This document shows, one piece after another, positions 11,781 to 23,186 of a DNA stretch of 64,000 nucleotides. The notes beneath the pieces were generated by a model. The model did not search any database and was not told the origin of the DNA. It saw only the letters and a program-made list of their open reading frames with translations. Each line of letters begins with the position of its first letter. Position 1 is the first letter of the stretch. The DNA comes from Euborellia annulipes (taxonomy: Eukaryota > Arthropoda > Insecta > Dermaptera > Anisolabididae), in assembly GCA_023213315.1 (NCBI GenBank), contig JAKCPI010002824.1, forward strand, positions 143,395-207,394. The letters are read 5' to 3'. Made by a program: the position numbers and the translations under genes.

Positions 11781-12046
11781 CGCCTACGGGCTAGGTCTAG
11801 TTGGTAGCGTGCCTCCCTTCTATACCGAACGTCGCGGGTTCGGACCCCAGGCAGTCCGATGATTTTATTTAACGCTACTTGGATACCACCAAATGGCTTA
11901 AATAGAAATGCCCGACCCCCAATAGATATATTAATAATTAACGATTATCGTCAAAGTCTTAAATGGCCTAATTTGTCGAAAAGACTGTGTAAATGTGTGT
12001 GTGAGTGTGAATGTGAAAAAAGTGTGAGTGTTTAAAAAAAATAAAA
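11781..12046 (+). mobile_element. tRNA-derived SINE
   Basis: Head GGTCTAGTTGGTAGCGTGCC, B-box-like GGTTCGGACCCC, then the usual palindrome, GATTATCGTCAAAGTCTTAA, TG-rich tail. An R hairpin remnant (AAATCTGGTGTGACAAGC) follows. Confidence 0.78.
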
Positions 12047-12783
12047 AAAATCTGGTGTGACAAGCACAGCCAAAGTTAAGAGAAATTTGTGTCACCATCA
12101 TAACAAATTTTTTTTTCTACGAGTCTTTAAAATTCTTTTTAATCTGTCCGAAGATATAATTTTAATTTATTATTTTATTTTCTTAGAAAAGGGGGAAGGC
12201 GCGCCTTGGTCAAGAGCAACAAACAGAGAGGAGGGGAGGGGGAGGCAGACTCCGCCCCTCCTTTGTTCGAATTAAGAGGTTGAAAAAAATAACAGAGAAA
12301 AGAAATAAAACTTTGAATCTTCAAATGTCTCTAACTCGCAAACCGCTTCTTCAATTTGCATCGGATTTTTTGTAATGAGTTTAGAATTTCCTAGAGATTA
12401 CTTAGATGAAGCTAAAATTTAATATTTAAACATTTATTTTTTCATTATATCTCACCATCCGATTAGCCAATCAGATGAGAGTAAAAAGGATCATTGATCT
12501 ATATTCACTGAATTTTTGCCTGCGTGTATATAAAATTTCTAGCCTTCTAGATCCAATGGTTTCGTTAAATTAGCGGCTCTAAAGGTTTATACCCGCTCAA
12601 CGAATGTGTTCAGGGTCCATTAAGAGTCAATTTTTCTCTAAAAAAAAAAAAAAATTTCATATCATATCAGATTTGGATGAAATTTTATATCCTCTTTTTA
12701 CGTAAAATTCAGCTTTCAATTTTTGAGACTTGTTAATTTTATTTTACTAGCTCGTTGTTTATAAACAACCCACAACATGTACA

Positions 12784-13768
12784 CAAAATCTGGTGTGACA
12801 AGCCCAGCAGATTTTTTTTGTCGACATCCATTTAGTTTCGACAGTAAGGCACATTCGATTTTCAAGATGTAAAATTTATAAGTATGGAAAAATATTTATA
12901 TATTGTTACCAGGGCCGCAGACAGGGGGGGGCGGGGGGGCTATATCCCCGGGGCCCGGGCCCTCTGAGGGGCCCGGGCCCATTGCGCTCAAACCTTAAAA
13001 TTCAAATAAAAATTAAGTTTCATGGTTAAAATTTCAATTTAAAAAAATCATTTTCTTGAAATTTTTTTCTTCAGGGGGCCCGGGCCTTTTAACCTCAAAT
13101 CAAGTTTGATCTTTTCACGACTCAGGATAGCTAAAAACGCAGATTTCAGTGGCTAATTATCAAAAAATTTTCCATCCCCCCAGATTTCCCCCGAATTTCT
13201 CTGTCCGGATCTGGCCTCGATAAATTATTGTAATTCTTTGGTTAGGAAATTTTGAAAAAATTTTAAATAACTTTATTTAAATAAATATTTTAAGCTAGGT
13301 ATAACTATTTCAAAAGTTGTCTCAAAAACTGTGTAAAAAATTGTTGGCATGAAGGCCACAATAGCCTTTTATATACTAAAAAAAAACTTTAAGAAGATAG
13401 GGGGAGCGGGGGATAATATTGAAAAGGGGGAAAAAATAGAAAGAATAGTATTAAGAAATTTTTGGATTATTAAAATTTTTTTTTTTTTTTTGGGGGGGGC
13501 CCGTATTAGTAAGTAGCCCCGGGGCCCGTCAAGATTGTCTGCGGCCCTGATTGTTACCATAGCAACCATTTCTCCTCTCTTTCCAATGAAGTACAAGAGT
13601 AAAGTCTGCTTCAAACAATTCTGAGGGCAAAATGAAAATATACATTTTAAAGAGCATCTAAAAAATAAATGATTTTTGAATTTTAATCAAAATTGTTTGA
13701 GAGAATTTTGAGAAAATCGAAAAAAACTGAAAAAGTACATGTATATAGAGGTAAGGGAAAGTAAAAAT
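12784..13768 (+). repeat. R-family element interrupted by a hAT MITE
   Basis: Begins AAAATCTGGTGTGAC, broken by the MITE at 12910-13549, resumes with CATAGCAACCATTTCTCC and ends AAGGGAAAGTAAAAA; the block with the microsatellite is deleted. The other inverted-repeat arm (about 9455-9480) shows the uninterrupted site. Confidence 0.75.
12910..13549. mobile_element. hAT-type MITE, 640 bp
   Basis: Termini CAGGGCCGCAGACA and TGTCTGCGGCCCTG, target duplication ATTGTTAC (12902-12909, 13550-13557). Inserted in an R-family copy. Confidence 0.87.
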
Positions 13769-14306
13769 TTTAAGATCCGTTAATTAATTAATCTTATAAT
13801 GTTACTAAATTTAGTAACATTATAAGATTTTATAGCCAATTTTAGGATTAAATTTTATAAAATTTGATTATAAACAGATGAAATCAATCAATTAGACAAT
13901 TATTTCAACTAATGGAAGAGCATCAAATTTTTTTTCCAATTCGATCGGCGCCCAGAGACCAGCCAGGGAGACTTGCGTAACTCTTGTCTAAGCCTTTCGC
14001 CTCGCGCGAGATCGCTTTTCAAAAAATCGCTAAATCTCTCTTATTTATTCACGGATTTGAGGCAAAATGCAAAACTGGTCTCTTGAATTAATTATGAAGC
14101 CATAGGAATTTTTCTATTTAGCTACGCCCACATAAAATGAGGGTTTATTGATGACACTCACGACTTCGAACGTCAACTCCGGCCAATATTTTTTAATTTA
14201 TTGTTTTTTAATTAAATAAACACATTTAGGGCTTGATATCGATTGAATAAATTAAAATATAAAATATTCTAACTAAAACAATCCATTTTTGGCCAAGGAA
14301 TGTCCT

Positions 14307-14442
14307 CAGGGCCGGAACTAGGAGATTTTTTGGGGGGGAAAAATTTTTTTTCCCCCCTTCTTTTAAATTTTCTCAATTTTAAAATTTTTTTAAATTTTTT
14401 TTTTTATTATTTAATATATAAAATATTTTTTTTGCCCGCCCG
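14307..14442. mobile_element. Short hAT-like insertion, 136 bp
   Basis: Begins CAGGGCCGGAACTAG and is flanked by AATGTCCT on both sides (14299-14306, 14443-14450). The right terminus matches poorly. It is absent from the paired inverted-repeat arm at about 8950, which shows the empty site. Confidence 0.7.
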
Positions 14443-14814
14443 AATGTCCTAAAAATAATAAAAAATCGATTTTAATTAATTTTGACAGATGAATTTTTTT
14501 CTTTTCAAAATAATAAAAAAAAACTATTCAATATATATAAATAGTGAATAGTGCATTCGAATCAGCACTAAATCCTGAATCTTACACATTTATGTCAATT
14601 ACTAGTTTGCTCTATTTAATAAGAGAATGTGACATCTATGTTTGCTTGAATTTTCGTAAATTTGCTAAAAACTAAAAAAGATATAAAATTGGTGTTTATT
14701 GATTCGTTATCTGCATTAAATACAAAATTTATACGAATCTTAAATATCTTCTTCCTTTTATGTTTAATGATAAATTAAGCCTTCTCAAATTTTGTCAATT
14801 TTATTTGTTATATT

Positions 14815-15030
14815 GTATAGAAATATTTATAATTGATTTATGCTGCCACCTTGTGGAGAACTTTAGAATTATAAGTATAATTTTAAGTCTCCACAAGAGT
14901 GCAGCACAAATCAATTATAAATATTTCTGCACTCTTGTGGAGACTTAAAATTATACTTATAATTCTAAAGTACTCCACAAGGTGGCAGCATAAATCAATT
15001 ATAAATATTTCTATACAATATAACATAAAT
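14815..15030. repeat. Nested palindrome with GCTGCCACCTTGTGGAG arms
   Basis: ATTTATAATTGATTTATGC and CTCCACAAG blocks occur three to four times in alternating orientation, giving a large hairpin. Next to the outer end of the long inverted repeat. Confidence 0.6.
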
Positions 15031-15311
15031 AAAATTGAAAATTCCAATGAATATTATTTTGAATAGTATCAGGAGATTAAAAACAGAAAGGAGTGTTATT
15101 AACTTTTGGCGCCAACACACTCCTCTACTATTCTATTCTCCTATTACATAGACCACATTTTTCATACAAGTTTATTAAAATAAAATTATAACTAATCTTA
15201 TGAAGGAAAATATTAAATAATAATAATATATTAAGTAATTATTTCTTTAGTCAAAATACATTAAAAAAATGTTATTTTCAAAACTTTATATTTTTATCAT
15301 ATCATTACTAT

Positions 15312-15500
15312 ATATATAGCGCTAGCCACTCCCTTTCGTGTATGTGCCTGTTCTCTCTCTAATTGACCATAGTGAGAGGGAATGAAGCCAGTGAGGGAAA
15401 TTTAAAACTTTAAAATTTTGCATTTTGCTCGTCTGAAGGCTACGTTGAGTGCTGAAAACTTGAAATTGCGAAGAGCCTGAGTGTGAGGTACTGGATTTCG
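15312..15500 (+). repeat. Dispersed repeat starting TATATAGCGCTAGCCACT
   Basis: Shares AGCGCTAGCCACT, a GAGAGGNAGNGNAGNCAG block and TTTTGCANTTNGCTCG with 27700-27870. No known signature. Confidence 0.45.
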
Positions 15501-15594
15501 ACTTCGCCCGTACTTCAAATGGAACTCAAGATCAAATATTTTGGAATGGAAAAGAGCAAGTACAGGTGCAGCAAATAAAGAGAGACTTTGGATG

Positions 15595-15785
15595 CCAAAT
15601 GCCGAAAAGGAGACGTTTCGGACAAAATTTTATTTGTCCATCCTCAGTCCTTGTTGGCTTATAAACTAATTAGGCACAAAGTTGTCATTGTTGTAGCACG
15701 AATTTTTGCACATGTATATTTTTATGTGTGCCACAACAACAATGATAACTTTGTGCCTAATTAGTTTATAAGGATGGACAAATAA
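15595..15785. repeat. Fold-back element with hammerhead-like motif (family A)
   Basis: Arms TTATAAACTAATTAGGCACA and complement with TTTGTCCATCC/GGATGGACAAA. On the minus strand 15646-15609 reads CTGAGGAT, stem GGAC/GTCC, then GAAACGTCTCC. Confidence 0.65.
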
Positions 15786-16314
15786 CTCAACGACTTCTCT
15801 TCAACTTATATCATCGACGATAAAGACGAGATAAAGGCAGCAGTTAAATACTTCACGAACCGAATGGAAAAACTTATCCCAAGTTGGGAGAAATTTATTG
15901 GTATGCATCTTATTCTGATATTTCTTTTCGATTCTATACAAAACAGCCGGCTCTCGAAATATTCATTAAGGAATTGAATTCAAGGTTTGTTTAAAAAAAA
16001 AATCGATTTTTAATAACATGAAAACAAATTCATTCATTTTATCTACGATTTAAAAACATTATTACAATTATAATATCATCAATAAATACATGTTAAATCT
16101 CAAGTTATCTTTTTTATCTTTTCAAGTAATATCAATTCAACATCTAACTTAATTAGATGTGTAGAGAGGGTGGATATATATTTCAATTAATTGACAGAGA
16201 AAAGGATTGAGCAGTCAAACGAAAAGTCTATGTAATTAAAAACCCCCAAATTAATAGAAATGTTTCCGATTTAATTGTAAAACATTATCATCAAGAGTAT
16301 GATAAATATTTAGA

Positions 16315-16354
<40 letters not shown>

Positions 16355-16363
16355 TTGATATAA

Positions 16364-17138
16364 AGGGGCCAAAGACGGTCAATCATTTTGATCAAAAAGT
16401 TCAATCAATCGATTGACGCGCGCTTCAATCAAACCTTCAATCTTTATACTCAGTCACAGTTGAGCTTTTGACTCAGAAGGACGCTTCGAATAAAGGTTTG
16501 GCCTTCGTTGCATTGACGTTGCTTGCCGTTAATGGGAAAAATGAAAAGCAGAAACCACGTTGGTCCAAGGAACAGGGCCATATTTCTAAATAAGCTAAAA
16601 AAAGCTGCAGCCTAGAGCGATAACAAATTTCAGGGGGCGGCACTTTGGCAATTTTTTCGAAAAGTTAACTTAAAATGAAGTATTTCAGAAATTAAACGAA
16701 TTTTAGTATACATTTATCTTATAAAACATTGTAGATAGGAAAGGAGAATATTAAATACAACAGCCACTTTAAATTCTTCAAATTCTTATAAAACATTGTA
16801 TATAACAAATTTTGAGGCCTATAGACGGCACTAAACCGGCCCTGCCAAGAAATGGTACAAATTATGAAATGGCTTCACTCATGAGCATTTACTCAACTTC
16901 CTACGCTAATAAACTTATGTCCTGAACTTTGTGGGATTTTTTTCTCCATCTTCGTTTTGGGAAAGCGGAATAAACTCCATGATTGCCCGGCGTGTGACTG
17001 ACGTAATGATTGATCAATCAAACTTTCTATCAATCATCTTCAATGGCTGGCTCAAGCGTCAAACAGGTTCCAAGACGGTCAATCTGGCTTGAATCAATTC
17101 AATCATTTGATCAAAATGATTGATCGTTTAGGACCTCC
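16364..17138. mobile_element. Inverted-repeat element with ACGGTCAATCATTTTGATCA ends
   Basis: Left end AAAGACGGTCAATCATTTTG pairs with the right end ending in GATTGATCGTTTAGGACC. A hAT-like MITE is nested inside. Repeats of TCAATCAAT occur through it. Confidence 0.55.
16573..16844. mobile_element. hAT-like MITE, 272 bp
   Basis: Ends CAGGGCC and GGCCCTG; flanks CCAAGGAA and CCAAGAAA (one mismatch). Lies inside the inverted-repeat element 16364-17138. Confidence 0.65.
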
Positions 17139-18280
17139 TTAGGTTATATACATTTTCCATAATAAAAAAAGCCTCCAGCTAATATTCTTCGCGGGCGTGA
17201 TAAAGGATTAATAATTATTTGTAAATTTTGAACTAGAGTTACTTAATTAAAAGTTTGTATCAAGAGAATGAAAAAAATTATATATATATATATCCGCCGA
17301 ATTAATTCATTTTTGCTGAACGAAATGATATTTGAAAGTCTTTTTCGGCATCTGAGGCCATTTAGACACCCTCTCTATGTAGCTAAATTAATTATAGTCA
17401 ATATGCTTCTTCGATTCGAAATTTCATTTCTATTATTAACTTCTCCTTTGATTTCTCATTGCTTTTCTCTATCTTTCAATTTATTTGTTTGTATGATGAT
17501 TTCAAGTATAAGTATAATTAAAGAATAACACTGAGATATAATCGTTAATTTAGTTTTTTTAAATGTTTTTTTTTTCTCATTACACCTTGGTTTCAGTCTT
17601 GCTTCGGGCCATTGTTATTTATTTAAATGCAATTAATTGTGAACTAATAAATGTACTTTGATTTAGTAATATACCCTGATATTTCCAAAGTGAATCTATC
17701 TCTCATATTCGCAAAATCATAAGACGTCGGAATGGAATCTAATATTTATTTTGTATTATCTAATTTTTTTATTAATTTTATATAGAAAAAGGAACATCAT
17801 TTTTATACAAAAGTGAAACTTAATAGATCGAACTTAATTATAAATATAAAAAATTATTTCTACTCACATAAATTATGTATTAATATATATATATATATAA
17901 TTCCTAATACATTTATATAAGAAAAATAGGAATACAATAAATTACAATATGTATATTATTATTATTATTCTATAATATAAAAAGCGCATCTTTGGCAGAG
18001 ACGGAATTATCCATATCAGGGACGAATTATTTACGAAGTTTTTTTTTAATTCCAAATTAAAAATTTATAAATACTTTTTTAGAAAATTTTATATAAAAAC
18101 AAAAAAAAAATACGTTTATATATATATGGGAAAATGAACATTAAAACTTCAAAGCCAAGCTTTTTTTACAAAAAATATAATATAATAAAGACAAAAACCC
18201 AGGGCAGGTCCGGAGACGGAGCTAACTAAGGAAATGCTAGGGGCAGCAGAATAAGGGTTTCTAAATGTGTTTATTAAAGC

Positions 18281-18560
18281 TTTTGTGGTTTGTATTATTA
18301 TTATGGGGGTTTTTAATTATATTAATTATTTATTAAAAATATAAATACTGTACAACGTTTCGACTGCTTATTCTGCAGTCGTTTTCAAGTACTGAGCACT
18401 TGCTCCGACACAATCGAACTAACCCCTAAGGGAACGAAGCTTTATTCGTATTTAAAATGCACGCCGTGGTCCCTTAGAGGTTAGTTAGATTAGCAAGTAT
18501 ATGAATAAATATTCGAAACGTTGTACAGTATTTATATTTTTAATAAATGAGCCCAAAATT
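18281..18560. repeat. Fold-back element with hammerhead-like motif (family B)
   Basis: ATAAATACTGTACAACG and complement form the arms. Minus 18388-18353 reads TTGAAAAC, stem GACTGC/GCAGTC, GAAACGTTG. Also present at 34860-35794 and 40677-40875. Confidence 0.65.
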
Positions 18561-18649
18561 TTATTGTTCGTTTTCCATTAACTTCTTGTGGCCATGGTCT
18601 AAGTTTTGATTCTGTACATAAACTCTTATTTCATCGTTCCGTCACAGAG

Positions 18650-18760
18650 TCTTATACCCGTATTCATAGTCGTTCCTTGAGGAAGAAGGAATCCTTATAC
18701 ATTTATATAGGCATAAGGATTCCTTGTTCCTCAAGCAATGACTATGAATACGGGCATTAG
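18650..18760. repeat. Hairpin around AAGGATTCCTTGTTCCTCAA
   Basis: CCCGTATTCATAGTC and GACTATGAATACGGG frame a 110-bp near-palindrome. Function unknown. Confidence 0.55.
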
Positions 18761-20452
18761 TTAAGAATTCTCATTTGTTGCTGTTTTGCCCTTCCTGAAT
18801 TTCCTTCTTTGAAGGGCTTTTCATTTAATTTCAGCTAATCTCAGACTTTTCGATTTGGTTTATATGTGACAGATCTTAGAGCCATGTACACATAAAAGAA
18901 ATAATTAAAATTAATCTTCCGCCTCTTAATTTTGAAAATAAAAAAATTTTTTTTTTACCACTTCCGACGCCAATAAATAACTTTTAAAATTTCATACATA
19001 CTAGAATTTGATATGCTTTATTAATTGGCTTCCCTTTACATCTCATATCAGCCTTTAATCTTGATTTATTTTAAAAATAAAATATAAAATAATTTAACTT
19101 TTTTTTTTTAGAGTTTATGCCAGGGATGGCAAATTGGTAACATGCACGCACTTCATGATTGGCACACCGAAAAATCGTTAGCATGTTGGTCAAATCCTAT
19201 TTGCCATACTTGGTTTAAACAATATTTAAAAAAAAAATTTCTACATAAAAATTTTTGATAAAAAAATATTCATTACAAGATAAAAGATGGCACTGTGAAC
19301 CAATATTAACAAAATTTATATTGGAATAAGGTAAAAAATATCTAAATAACTATTTGTTATTAATTTTTCTATTTACATATTTCATCTGCCCCCAACTAAA
19401 TATCTTTTACGAGTTATTTAGAAAAAAAAAAAAAATTACACCGGCCTGCAAAATTTAACTTTGTCTAATTTTTTAACTGATTTTCATGTATTTTTATACT
19501 GACGGGTTTTCTCTAAAAAAAATTAAATTTTGTGATTATCTCAGCAATTTTTTTTTAGTTTTTATTTATTTATTTATTTGGAGGGAGGGTCTTTAAGTCC
19601 CCCAACGCATTCCTAATATCAATATTTAAAAGTTTTTTCTCATAAAATATAAATATAAACATCGATTTTGAAGAATTTTCTTTAAATTAGCTCTTTTATA
19701 AAATACATCATTTAATTTTTAAATAAGTATATTTTTGAATTATGTGTTGCTTGTAATTATGTGTATTTTTTTGAATGATGTTTTTTTATAACTATGTGTA
19801 TTTTTGATTATGTGGTTTTTATAATTATGCGTTTCGTTAACTATTTTTGTTTTTGAACTTTTTTAATTTGTTAAATATTAAAAAATAAATGTAAGTATGG
19901 TCTTGAAGCCAAACATTAAATAAAAAAAAAAATTAGCTCTTTTATTAGTTAATTTCTATTTACAAAAAAGAAAAACCGACTTGATTTTTTTTTTTAATTA
20001 GCGAATAAAAAAAACATGAAAATCATTTAAGAAAGCTAGAAAAATAGAATTATTCCAGGCTAGTGTTTGTTATTTTATACCGAAAATTTGAAAAATATTT
20101 TTTTTTTTATTAAATTGATGATGAATTTATACATAAGTTTTTTTTGGTGTTATATTTTTCTCTGCGTTAAAATTAAAAAATATACAAATGTTGATCTCTC
20201 AATGATTGTTGTGTTTTATATATATGAGAGAGGGAGGTGGGGGGGTTTATTAATTTCTTCAAATCAATTGAGATAATGTTACACACCAACACCATTAATT
20301 AAGGGCAAATTCTTCTATACCCTATATTCCCAGTAAGACCATTAATTTGGATCGTTCAAATTTTAGATATTCAGACAAAATTTTTGATAGATCTTACTTT
20401 TTTTAAATTTGTATTTAGTATTTTCTTTACTGGACGGCTCAAGCCAGGCGAT

Positions 20453-20745
20453 TCAAGGGCCACTTCCTGTTACATTGCTAGCTGCAGATGTTGTTTTGTC
20501 CTGTTCATTAACGAGGGCATCTTTGCCTCCCTGTGTCGGTTCGGGAATTAATTCTTCAGGAACCTTTTCTACATCAAGATGATCAGATCGAAGAGAGGTG
20601 GTAGGCGCTGCTGTACTAGTTGTGGTTGTAGTATCCATTTTCGCATTAATATCAGAAAATAATACGTGATCAATAAAATACATTGTTCCCAGATTATAAA
20701 CGAATACTTCGCTTTCAATAATGTTGGCTTCGTTGACTTTAACAC
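20453..20745 (-). CDS. FAS1 gene terminal exon f
   Basis: Acceptor CATTTTTAG; 293 nt ending in TGA. It closes repeat 3 (VYNLGTMYFIDHVLF), followed by about 65 residues rich in Thr, Ser, Ala, Glu and Asp with no hydrophobic tail, so no GPI signal. The closest AATAAA on this strand that I noticed is about 200 nt downstream, near 20250. Confidence 0.85.
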
Positions 20746-23153
20746 CTAAAAATGATTTATTTATTAGCAATTTGATTATTCAATATTAAATATTATCTAA
20801 AATGTGGTCAAATATGAAGTAGTTTTACTTTTTATAATTTAAGTTCAAATTTAAAGAATATATTAGGTGACTTAGGCATTCTCTGATCATTCGAGTTAAC
20901 TATGTTGGAGCAGAGTTTAGCCAAAAGAGCGAGAAACAGGCAGGTATGCTCTGCGTTTTGATTTCCTTCATGCTGGCTTAAGCACAGTATTTGTTTGTTT
21001 GTTTTTTTTTTAAATAGACAGGGATAAACTATTATTTGCATAAAAGCCAAGTCAATTAAAATATTCTTTAAATTAGAATACAATTTATAAAGCTTATTGC
21101 TAACAATCAAGGATTTTGTTTTGGGGGGAGGGAGCTGACATTTTTGGAGAGTCATATTGCAACTAAAATATCTAGTGTAGGGGCTTCCGCGTAGGAACGC
21201 GCCTGTTAACAATTCAAATAGACTTTGGCTTTGTTTTGGCATCTCATTCCTTTTTATCATCGGAAGGCTTGACCTCATTTTTGCAAGTTTTTGATTAAAA
21301 TTTCATTTCTTTTTGTAAAATTTATTGTTTTTTCTCTCACTTTTTATAATTTTCTTTTCGCCCTTATTTTCTAGGGAAGAACCATGAGTGACGAAATGCC
21401 TAAAAATAACTCTAAAAGAAAAAGAGCTAGGAAACTGAAGTTTGATAAAGTATTTATGAAGAAAGAATGAATAACATGAATATGTAGAAAAGCGAGTTTT
21501 TTTTTTTTTTTTTAATTATAATTCAATTGTAATTATTGTAAGGGCATAAAAGCCATGGTAGCTGTTCGCCCTGAAGTATTAATAAATAAATAAAGTATTT
21601 AGGCTTCGGGAGATCTCTTTGCTATGAAAATTTCAGCCATTTAGAGTTATCCAATTAATAGAAATGAAAATCAGCCTAAATATTATATTTCCAGAAAAGG
21701 CAAGGAAGTTTTTTGTTTTTGAGGAGACTTCGCAAGAGTTATACTTTGCTCTAAGATTTCACAGTCAATTAGGATAATACCATATCAGCATGGATATGGA
21801 TGTGGCGTGCCAAGTTGTATAAATTAGGATAGATGTATGCTTTTTTGGGCAATGAAAAAAATTTATTTTCCGAATATTTCGAAGGCATTTAATAGCACTT
21901 CTTCAACAGCGGCTAACACTAATGCCAGTAACAAGTTATAACGTTAGAATGGCGTTTCGCTCCGAATTATAACTTGTATGTGATTAAATGCCTTCGAAAT
22001 ATTCAGAGAAAACACTAAAAGTAATTTTTCTCATTGCCAAGAAACAAGAATACATCTATATTAATGGATATAAAAAGGCCATAATTAAAGGGGCGGATGC
22101 TAAAAAGATATTTTTACCTTGCTGACTCCTGTGAATTACAATAGTTCGATTGCCAATTGTTTTAAATTCTCGTCCATCTTGTAAATCTCGATCATAAAGA
22201 CGTCCTTTGACAAAATGATTGAGTAGAATTTGTAATCCAGCACCAGCACTTAAATAATTATCTGGCATTGCGTCCAAACTCGATGATTCAAAAGCAGAAT
22301 CAATAGGTACAAAGAAGGTATAGCCTAAAATTAAAAGATAAGATTTTATACATTATAATGGTGTCAGTAGTTGTGTAATTCTCTGGAAATATGATTATGG
22401 ATGACAGTATTAATCTAGGAAACTGTATTTAACAAAAAATTAGTGAAAATTTCATTAATATCAACTCTCATTGATTGTTTTGAAAATATGATTCAACCTC
22501 TACTTTCTCTTCAGACACGGACTAACAAACTAAATATTTTAGGAGATAAGATAAATATATATATATAATTGCTTTTTGAGGTTGTGGCTGTGATGTGATT
22601 ATATCTCCAACTCTCCACTATATATATATAATTATGAGAAAAGTAGATTTATAGCTGGATAAAATTATTGAGAAACTGGATGAATAAAGAAGAGCAGCTA
22701 GTATTTGTTTCATTTATTTAAGGCCCATTTAGCTGACGTTTCGGTCTCGGTCGAGACCATCCTCAAAGCCTATAAGCTCTGAGGATGGTTTGGACCGAGA
22801 CCGAAACGTCAGCTAAATGGGCCTTAAATAAATGAAACAAATACTAGCTGCTCTTCTTTATTCATCCAGTTTCTCAATATATAATTAGAAAAACATTTTA
22901 AAATTGTCAAAAATTTTGACAGGAATGAAAGTTAGAAGAAAAATGCAGCCAGAATTTTTAAAGAAAAAATTCTGGCTGCATTTTTCTTCTAACTTTCATT
23001 CCTGTTACAAATTCCACCAGCCATAAAATACCCTTATACTAAAAAATTTTGACAAAGGCCTATAATTTTCTCAGCATCCTATTGGATACAAATCAATTGA
23101 AATAATTAAGGACAGGGTCTAAATGGCGAAATGCCGTAAAAGACCTTATATAA

Positions 23154-23186
<33 letters not shown>

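Larger units (their letters stand above)
12490..14797. repeat. Second long inverted repeat, right arm (interrupted)
   Basis: Pairs with 8611-9778 plus 11249-11290. It is interrupted by an R copy with a nested hAT MITE (12784-13768) and by a 136-bp hAT-like insert (14307-14442). The interior near 12190-12430 resembles 6330-6610. Confidence 0.75.
17139..20452. other. AT-rich intergenic region, no gene recognised
   Basis: AT repeats near 17880, the family B fold-back and a hairpin are the only structures, plus a short possible hAT insertion at 19117 (CAGGGATGGCAAATTGG to ATTTGCCATACTTG). A block at 17337 resembles 34249. Open frames here are short and AT-biased. Confidence 0.5.

Noticed and set aside
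20832..21278. 148-codon minus-strand frame inside the last FAS1 intron
   Set aside because: Lysine/asparagine-rich with low-complexity stretches, no domain and no splice-consistent link to the FAS1 frame.
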